Source: Clostridia bacterium
GTDB lineage: Bacteria > Bacillota > Clostridia > DUPQ01
Reading direction: 5' to 3'
Assembly (NCBI GenBank): GCA_030592085.1
Contig: JAUUZV010000044.1
Location: 1 to 12,736, forward strand
DNA length: 12,736 nucleotides
Under the pieces are notes generated by a model. The model did no database searches. It had not been told where the DNA came from and saw nothing but the letters and a program-made list of their open reading frames with translations. Each line of letters begins with the position of its first letter. The stretch's first letter is position 1. Positions 8,020 to 12,736 of the stretch are shown here, piece by piece. The position numbers and the translations under genes are program-made.

Positions 8020-8258
8020 ATGATGGCAACAATAAACAGAGTTGTCCAAATAATACTAAATGCCAAGGCTATTGTACAAAGAACAATACCGCTTATTGAA
8101 AATCCTCTTTTATATTCTTCTTTTTTCCTAGAATAAATTAAATCAGTTACTCCTAAAATAAGCCCTATAATAGCTGGTAGAATACTTAAAAAATGAGTAA
8201 TGGGAAGAAATGATAATATTAAACTGATAATTCCTAGTATGAATGAAATTAACCCCAT
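8016..8258 (-). CDS. DUF4190-like small membrane protein
   Basis: The 80-residue protein is mostly hydrophobic. GLISFILGIISLILSFLP (2-19) and a second helix at about 24-43 are followed by the charged loop YSRKKEEYKRG and a third helix at 53-79. The pattern of Gly-rich paired helices, a short basic loop (RKKEEYKRGFSISGIVLC) and a final helix is that of DUF4190 proteins, small bacterial membrane proteins with no established role. AAGGAGAG lies at ideal distance from the ATG. It is the first gene after the divergent promoter, and its stop overlaps the radical SAM start as ATGA, so the two should be made in a fixed ratio. Whether it anchors or helps the radical SAM protein is only a guess. Confidence 0.85.
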   Translation of the reverse strand: MGLISFILGIISLILSFLPITHFLSILPAIIGLILGVTDLIYSRKKEEYKRGFSISGIVLCTIALAFSIIWTTLFIVAII

Positions 8259-8280
8259 GTTCTCTCCTTGTTCTATATCT

Positions 8281-8289
8281 ATTATAGCA
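8281..8289 (-). promoter_or_regulatory. Extended -10 promoter for the DUF4190/radical SAM operon
   Basis: The minus strand reads TGCTATAAT, a full TGn-TATAAT extended -10. No good -35 hexamer is visible at 16-18 bp spacing, which is tolerated for extended -10 promoters. The predicted start is near 8274, giving a leader of about 16 bases that just contains the AAGGAGAG ribosome site. Confidence 0.6.
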
Positions 8290-8294
8290 CAACA

Positions 8295-8303
8295 TGATAT
8301 AAT
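8295..8303 (+). promoter_or_regulatory. Extended -10 promoter for the glycoside hydrolase cassette
   Basis: The plus strand reads TGATATAAT, a full TGn-TATAAT extended -10, with no convincing -35 box. The predicted start is around 8310, about 23 bases before the ATG, with AAGGA at 8322-8326 as ribosome site. Only 11 bp separate this TATAAT from the oppositely directed TATAAT, so two polymerases could not bind at once. Confidence 0.6.
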
Positions 8304-8332
8304 AAGTTCACTTTAAAAAGTAAGGATGTATC

Positions 8333-9694
8333 ATGAAAAAAATATCAAAAACAATTATGTTTGTAGATAATACAATAATTGAATATCAAAAGAATACCTC
8401 ATTAAAACTACACGAACCTATTAGAAAAGAGAGAGTATTATCTTTTGATTTACCCCATGAGTGTTCTACAAGTGGGTATGTTACAGTTTTACCTGTAGGT
8501 AAGCAGTATTATTTGTACTATCGAGGGATTTCAGTCAGAAAAAACAATGAAATTGATTATGAAGTTACCTGCCTTGCTATCTCAGATGATGGTATTCATT
8601 TTACTAAACCTTCACTTAATTTAGTAGAGTTTAATGGTAATAAAGATAATAATATTATTTTAAAAGATTCAGAAGTCTGTCATAATTTCACACCATTTAT
8701 TGATCATCATCCTGACTGTATGGATTATCAGAAAATCAAAGCTGTTGGTGGACATAAACGTACAGGTATTAATAAAGCAAAATTATATGGTCTTTATTCC
8801 TCTGATGGTATTCACTTTACAAAAATAAGTGAATACCCTATTCTAACTGATGGAATGTTTGATTCACAAAATGTAGTGTTTTATGATCATAATATTAGTA
8901 AGTATCGTTGTTACTCTCGATACTTTAATAATAGTCACTTAGATAATCCTAAAGAATATGAAGGAATAAGAGCAATACAATCATGTGAATCTAATGATTT
9001 TGCTAACTGGACACCTAATGTGAAAAATCAATACGATAATGATAATAATGATGAATTTTATACAAATGCAACTGTAATATGCCCAGAGACAAATACTTAT
9101 CTATCATTTCCAAAACGTTATGTAAAAAATAGGGAACGTGACTTTTTCAATGCTGGTGATACAGGCGTATCAGATGGAGTATTTATGTCATCTCATGATG
9201 GGGTGTTGTGGCACAGACCTTTCTTAGAAGCATATATTCGTCCAGGATTAGATCGTGAAAATTGGGTCAATCGAAACAATATGATGGCATTGGGAATTAT
9301 TAATAATAATGATAAAGAATTTTCTATGTATATTAGTGAACATTATAGAACTAGCAGTGCAGGAATTAGGCGATTATCAATTAGAAAACATGGGTTTGTA
9401 TCAGTACACGCAAATTATCAAAAAGGTGAAATGATGACCAAAATATTTTTACTGCCTAAAAATAATCTGTTTATAAATTATTCAACATCTGCTATTGGTT
9501 ATGTAGTTGTTCATTTACTTGATAAAAATAAAAATAAAATAGCTTCATCTTCCATAATGTACGGTGATGAAATAAGCGAATTAGTAAAATTTGATAATGA
9601 ATTTAAAAATTACTATAATAAGCCAGTAAGGTTACTATTTGAATTACTTGATAGTGACCTATTTGCAATATCATTTAAAGGAGATATTAAATGA
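8333..9694 (+). CDS. Five-bladed beta-propeller glycoside hydrolase-like protein
   Basis: The 453-residue protein shows propeller repeats of the type S-x-D-G-x-x-F/W: SDDGIHF (84-90), SSDGIHF (156-162) and SSHDGVLW (286-293). These are typical of the GH32/GH43/GH130-like five-bladed propeller superfamily. Conserved-looking blocks include EFNGNKDNNI (99-108), CHNFTPFID (116-124), FDSQNVVFYD (176-185), FYTNATV (242-248), FPKRYV (259-264), GLDRENWVNRNNM (305-317) and YISEHYR (333-339). From memory, these blocks and the C-terminal beta module (NYSTSAIGYVVV, RLLFELLDSDLFAISF) match a largely uncharacterised group common in Planctomycetota and Verrucomicrobiota. D177 and E336 are candidate acids, but catalysis is unproven. 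There is no signal peptide. The gene heads a rightward cassette and overlaps the next gene as ATGA. Substrate is unknown; a phosphorylase role is an alternative. Confidence 0.8.
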   Translation: MKKISKTIMFVDNTIIEYQKNTSLKLHEPIRKERVLSFDLPHECSTSGYVTVLPVGKQYYLYYRGISVRKNNEIDYEVTCLAISDDGIHFTKPSLNLVEFNGNKDNNIILKDSEVCHNFTPFIDHHPDCMDYQKIKAVGGHKRTGINKAKLYGLYSSDGIHFTKISEYPILTDGMFDSQNVVFYDHNISKYRCYSRYFNNSHLDNPKEYEGIRAIQSCESNDFANWTPNVKNQYDNDNNDEFYTNATVICPETNTYLSFPKRYVKNRERDFFNAGDTGVSDGVFMSSHDGVLWHRPFLEAYIRPGLDRENWVNRNNMMALGIINNNDKEFSMYISEHYRTSSAGIRRLSIRKHGFVSVHANYQKGEMMTKIFLLPKNNLFINYSTSAIGYVVVHLLDKNKNKIASSSIMYGDEISELVKFDNEFKNYYNKPVRLLFELLDSDLFAISFKGDIK

Positions 9695-11418
9695 CTTTAA
9701 AAGTTGGATTTAAATCAGAATTTTATAAACACATAAAAGGTAAAAAAAATAATCTATATGAAAAACAAACAATTTCATTAGTTGGTGTAAAAAATAGTTA
9801 TGTAGCTTTTTCACTCTTTTTAGAAAATAGTGAAAATTGGCAATTATCAATTACTAATAATCCTTCTTTTTCTATATGGCCTTCTCAAAAGACATATAGG
9901 GTTGAAGTAGTATGTAACGGTATATCAGATATTTCCATATACAAGCAAGATTACATCGAAGATGATTTAGGTGTTTTACATACTGACGCTTTAAGTTCGA
10001 TTGAATATTTTGATGTAAATAAATTAGAAGAAATCCCTCTATTTATAAAACTTGAAATTGATCAATATAATAAAGCTAAAAAATATAAAGGTATAATTAA
10101 TATATATCAACGGGAAACTTTTGAAGATGAAAAGTGTATTATTTCACTTCCCTTTGATATTACAATTAAAAATATTATTATGAGCAAAATGAGCGATACA
10201 AAACTTCATTTAAATCTCTGGCAGCATTTATCAAATATTGCCAGGAAACATGAAGTTACATTATTTTCAGACGAGCACTTTACTGCTATTGAAAATTATG
10301 TGAAAAGTTTATCTTATCTTGGTCAAAAAGCTGTAACAATCATTGCATCTGATATTCCTTGGTCTGGACAAAAAACATTTAACAACCTTGATGAACCTAC
10401 TGATTTATTTGAATATAACTATATTTTAGTTACAAAAGATAAAAAAGGTAATTTCATCTGTGATTATAGTATTTTAGATAGGTATATTGATTTATGTAAA
10501 AAACATGGTATTTCTAATGAAATTGAAGTATTTGGATTGTCCGGAATTTGGATGGATGAGAATAAGAACTTTGGCAAAGTGGCCAGCGACTTCCCTGATG
10601 GTGTTCGAATAAGATATTTTGATCAAACTGATAGAACATATAAATATATGAAAACAGCTTTGGAAATAAAAGGTTATATTAAATTATTATATGAATATTT
10701 TATAGATAAGTTAATCATTGATAAAGTTAGGATAATCGCAGACGAACCAGATGATATTGATAGATATAGAAAAACCCTTAATGCAATTATATCTGTAGCA
10801 CCTAAATTTAAATTTAAAACCGCAATAAATCATGCGGAATTCACAAAAGAATTTGATAATGTTCTTAGTGATTTGGTTCCTTCTTTACGTTGTTTAAATG
10901 AAGATGCTATCTTTTTTAAACAACTAGCTGCTAAGAAAAGTAAACGATTATCATGGTATGTTTGTTGTCGTCCTCACTTTCCAAATACATTTATTAAATC
11001 TAGTTTATTAGAAAGTTGCTTCATGGGTTACTTGACTTCATTTCTGAATCTAAATGGATTTTTGCGGTGGAATTATACAGCCTGGCCTGAAAATCCGCGA
11101 GAAAAAATTACTTTTAGAAGTGATGAGTGGTTAGCTGGAGATACAAACTTTGTTTACCCTGGAAATTTTGGTGGTCCTATTCTAACTAATAGATATTTTG
11201 CTATGAGAAGAATGGTAGAATGTTATGACTTATTAGAACGAGCAGCCTTTAAAGACAATTCTATAAAAGAAACAATCAAACAATTACTAATGGGTAATAC
11301 CACATTAAATGATATAGCAACTTCTGGTTATGATGAAAATTTAAAAGAAATTCCCTTCTCTCTTGATTTTAATGATTACGAACAAGCACTTAAATTGATT
11401 TATAACATACTTGAATGA
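9691..11418 (+). CDS. GH123-like glycoside hydrolase with DUF4091 domain
   Basis: The 575-residue protein has an N-terminal beta-rich domain (~1-160), then a TIM-barrel-like catalytic region (~165-450) starting at LHLNLWQHLSNIARKH, and a DUF4091-type segment with GFLRWNYTAWPENP (456-469) and GDTNFVYPGNFGGP (483-496). An acidic pair sits in RIIADEPDD (D351-E352). In characterised GH123 enzymes, which are beta-N-acetylgalactosaminidases, an adjacent Asp-Glu pair supports substrate-assisted catalysis. Many DUF4091 proteins have no known substrate, so GalNAc specificity is only a possibility. No signal peptide is present, unlike the secreted or lipoprotein members in Bacteroidota, which implies a cytoplasmic substrate. 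The start is secured by AAAGGAG and an ATGA overlap with the propeller gene. The last ~55 residues are an extra, mostly helical tail. No terminator follows the stop. Confidence 0.83.
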   Translation: MTLKVGFKSEFYKHIKGKKNNLYEKQTISLVGVKNSYVAFSLFLENSENWQLSITNNPSFSIWPSQKTYRVEVVCNGISDISIYKQDYIEDDLGVLHTDALSSIEYFDVNKLEEIPLFIKLEIDQYNKAKKYKGIINIYQRETFEDEKCIISLPFDITIKNIIMSKMSDTKLHLNLWQHLSNIARKHEVTLFSDEHFTAIENYVKSLSYLGQKAVTIIASDIPWSGQKTFNNLDEPTDLFEYNYILVTKDKKGNFICDYSILDRYIDLCKKHGISNEIEVFGLSGIWMDENKNFGKVASDFPDGVRIRYFDQTDRTYKYMKTALEIKGYIKLLYEYFIDKLIIDKVRIIADEPDDIDRYRKTLNAIISVAPKFKFKTAINHAEFTKEFDNVLSDLVPSLRCLNEDAIFFKQLAAKKSKRLSWYVCCRPHFPNTFIKSSLLESCFMGYLTSFLNLNGFLRWNYTAWPENPREKITFRSDEWLAGDTNFVYPGNFGGPILTNRYFAMRRMVECYDLLERAAFKDNSIKETIKQLLMGNTTLNDIATSGYDENLKEIPFSLDFNDYEQALKLIYNILE

Positions 11419-11439
11419 TTATAAAGATTAGTATAGTAT
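11411..11439 (+). promoter_or_regulatory. Candidate cysS promoter
   Basis: TTGAAT (11411-11416) and TAGTAT (11434-11439) are separated by 17 bp; TATAGT two bases earlier is an alternative -10. The -35 box overlaps the last codons and stop of the DUF4091 gene. The predicted start near 11446 lies about ten bases before the foot of T-box Stem I, as expected for a T-box leader. Confidence 0.55.
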
Positions 11440-11454
11440 ATTACATATCATATT

Positions 11455-11670
11455 CCTGCGATGAAGAGAAAAAGTATGTTAAGAGTATATGACAGAGAAT
11501 CTTGGTACTATGCTGAAAATCAAGACCATATATAACAACAGAAAATGCACCTTGGAGCAGTTAACAAAGAGATTTGTTACGGGGTTAAGCCGTTATCCTT
11601 AAACTGAGTACAATGTAGAGTGGAACCGCGTATAACGCCTCTATCCTTTAATAGGAGTAGAGGTTTTTTT
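11455..11670 (+). ncRNA. Cysteine T-box riboswitch leader
   Basis: This leader senses uncharged tRNA-Cys and controls cysS by transcription antitermination. Stem I is closed by CTGC (11456-11459) and GCAG (11557-11560). It contains GATGAAGAGAA near the base and an upper stem TCTTG/CAAGA (11500-11504, 11521-11525). The specifier is TGC at 11546-11548, a cysteine codon followed by the usual A. A helix AACAAA-GAGA-TTTGTT (11563-11578) and a Stem III ACGG/CCGT (11579-11593) follow. The T-box AGAGTGGAACCGCG lies at 11617-11630, and its UGGA (11621-11624) would pair with UCCA, matching the U discriminator base of tRNA-Cys. The antiterminator pairs TAGAG (11616-11620) with CTCTA (11639-11643), which competes with the terminator. 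Specifier, bulge and downstream gene all agree. Confidence 0.96.
11638..11670 (+). terminator. Intrinsic terminator of the cysS T-box
   Basis: CCTCTA (11638-11643) pairs with TAGAGG (11658-11663), extended by TCCT/AGGA with one bulged G, followed by seven T residues (11664-11670). The left arm is shared with the antiterminator, so uncharged tRNA-Cys binding would prevent this hairpin. With charged tRNA, transcription stops 13 bases before the cysS ATG. Confidence 0.93.
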
Positions 11671-11683
11671 ATAGGAGGAAGTT

Positions 11684-12736
11684 ATGAAATTATATAATTC
11701 ATTAAATAGAAAAAAAGAAGAATTTATTCCAGTTGAAGAAAATAAGGTAAAAATGTATAACTGTGGACCAACAGTTTATAACCATTTTCATATTGGTAAT
11801 GGAAGAAATTTTATAATCTTTGATACATTAAGAAGATATTTAACATACAGAGGATACGAAGTAACCTTTGTACAAAACTTTACAGATATAGATGACAAAA
11901 TGATTAATATAGCAAATGAAGAAAGTATAACTATTAAAGAATTGGCAGATAGGTATATCAAAGAGTACTTTAGTGATGCTGAAAAATTAGGTGTAAAACA
12001 TGCAGACTTTCATCCTAAAGCCACAGAAAATATTGGACCAATTATAAAACTTGTCAAAACTTTACAACAAAAAGGTTATGCATATGAAGTAAAAGGTGAT
12101 GTATATTTTGATACTAAAGCATACAAGCCATATGGAAAATTAGCTAAACATAATTTTGATGATTTAGAATCAGGTAGTAGAGTTGAAGTAGATACACGAA
12201 AAAAGAATCCTACAGATTTTGCTCTGTGGAAATCAAAAAAAGAAAACGAACCTTTCTGGAATAGTCCTTGGGGAAAAGGTCGTCCAGGGTGGCATATTGA
12301 ATGTTCTGCCATGGCCATGAAACATTTAGGTGAAACAATAGATATTCACTCTGGCGGTCAAGATTTATTATTTCCTCATCATGAAAATGAAATTGCTCAA
12401 AGTGAAGCTGCTACAGGTAAACCTTTTGCAAATTACTGGTTACATAATGGATTTATTAATGTTGATAATCAAAAGATGTCTAAATCTCTTGGGAATTTTT
12501 TCACAATTAAAGATATAATAAAGAAATTTGACTATGAGGTTTTACGCTTTTTTGTTCTATCTTCCCACTATAGAAGTCCTATAAACTTTTCAGATAAATT
12601 ATTAGATAGTTCTAAAAATGGATTAGATAGATTATATGAGTGTTTAAAAAATCTCACATATATAAAAACAACTTCAAAAATTAACAACTCCACAATAAGC
12701 GAAACAGAGTTAATTGCTTTTGTTATTGAAACAGAA
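11684..12736 (+). CDS. cysS: Cysteinyl-tRNA synthetase, 3' end outside the window
   Basis: CysRS charges tRNA-Cys with cysteine using ATP in the cytoplasm. The 351 codons present cover the class I catalytic core of a protein that is usually about 460-470 residues. The zinc ligands are visible as C27 (YNCGPTVYN), C207 (WHIECSAM), H232 and E236 (FPHHENEIAQS). The HIGH motif appears as HIGN (36-39), a common variant in this enzyme, and KMSKS is at 264-268. The helical region after the core has begun (LRFFVLSSHYRSPINFS) when the window ends. The ATG follows AGGAGGAAGTT, an excellent ribosome site. Expression is set by the T-box leader directly upstream, so the gene responds to cysteine starvation and not to the sugar genes before it, although read-through from them into the leader is possible. 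Confidence 0.98.
   Translation, partial: MKLYNSLNRKKEEFIPVEENKVKMYNCGPTVYNHFHIGNGRNFIIFDTLRRYLTYRGYEVTFVQNFTDIDDKMINIANEESITIKELADRYIKEYFSDAEKLGVKHADFHPKATENIGPIIKLVKTLQQKGYAYEVKGDVYFDTKAYKPYGKLAKHNFDDLESGSRVEVDTRKKNPTDFALWKSKKENEPFWNSPWGKGRPGWHIECSAMAMKHLGETIDIHSGGQDLLFPHHENEIAQSEAATGKPFANYWLHNGFINVDNQKMSKSLGNFFTIKDIIKKFDYEVLRFFVLSSHYRSPINFSDKLLDSSKNGLDRLYECLKNLTYIKTTSKINNSTISETELIAFVIETE

Noticed and set aside
8019..8049. Ten-codon N-terminal extension of the radical SAM protein from a TTG
   Set aside because: The added residues (LDNSVYCCHH) do not fit the family. The ATG at 8019 gives the usual N-terminus and an ATGA overlap with the upstream gene.
8588..8820. A 17-base near-repeat (GATGGTATTCA-T/C-TTTAC) at 8588-8604 and 8804-8820
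   Set aside because: Both copies encode the DGIHFT turn of successive propeller blades, so protein repeat structure explains it.
12076..12318. Minus-strand open frame of 80 codons
   Set aside because: It sits inside the conserved catalytic core of cysS on the opposite strand and is a shadow.
1..12736. CRISPR arrays, tRNA or rRNA genes, insertion sequences, attachment sites
   Set aside because: No regularly spaced repeats, tRNA-like cloverleaf, transposase or integrase motifs were seen on either strand. The only structured RNA found is the T-box leader.

Overview
The window is about 27-30% GC by eye, uses TGA and TAA as ordinary stops, and has Shine-Dalgarno sites close to AGGAGG. It carries a T-box riboswitch in front of cysS, TadE/DUF5702-type pseudopilin genes and a DUF4080-type radical SAM protein. 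Together these point to a low-GC Bacillota, most likely a clostridial lineage such as Lachnospirales. A Haloplasma/Erysipelotrichia-like genome cannot be excluded from sequence alone. TGA is not read as tryptophan, so this is not a Mycoplasma-type genome.

Left part, positions 1-3307, minus strand: a tightly packed operon reads leftward. It encodes a GtrA-like four-helix membrane protein, a heparinase II/III-like polysaccharide lyase with no signal peptide, an unrecognised membrane-anchored protein, and the first 27 codons of another membrane protein cut by the window edge. The first two genes overlap by ATGA and the second and third are 1 bp apart. The content suggests assembly or trimming of a surface or storage polysaccharide.

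Middle-left, 3342-6337, minus strand: three overlapping genes encode proteins with the N-terminal pseudopilin helix of the Tad system. They are a 65-residue TadE-like protein, a 677-residue DUF5702/TadG-like protein and a 269-residue TadE-like protein. No Tad ATPase, platform protein or prepilin peptidase is in the window. The set is preceded by a possible promoter and a 29-bp palindrome that covers both the -10 element and the ribosome binding site.

Middle, 6397-8258, minus strand: a small DUF4190-like membrane protein is translationally coupled (ATGA) to a B12-binding-fold radical SAM protein. Their promoter lies back to back with that of the rightward genes, and the two extended -10 elements are only 11 bp apart.

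Right part, 8333-11418, plus strand: a two-gene, ATGA-coupled cassette encodes a five-bladed beta-propeller hydrolase-like protein and a GH123-like/DUF4091 glycoside hydrolase. Neither has a signal peptide, so both should work on carbohydrate that has entered the cytoplasm. No transporter or regulator lies beside them here.

Right edge, 11411-12736, plus strand: a promoter, a complete cysteine T-box leader (specifier UGC, T-box bulge UGGA) with its terminator, and the first 351 codons of cysteinyl-tRNA synthetase. The window therefore joins a housekeeping gene to an accessory region rich in carbohydrate-active enzymes and cell-surface genes.
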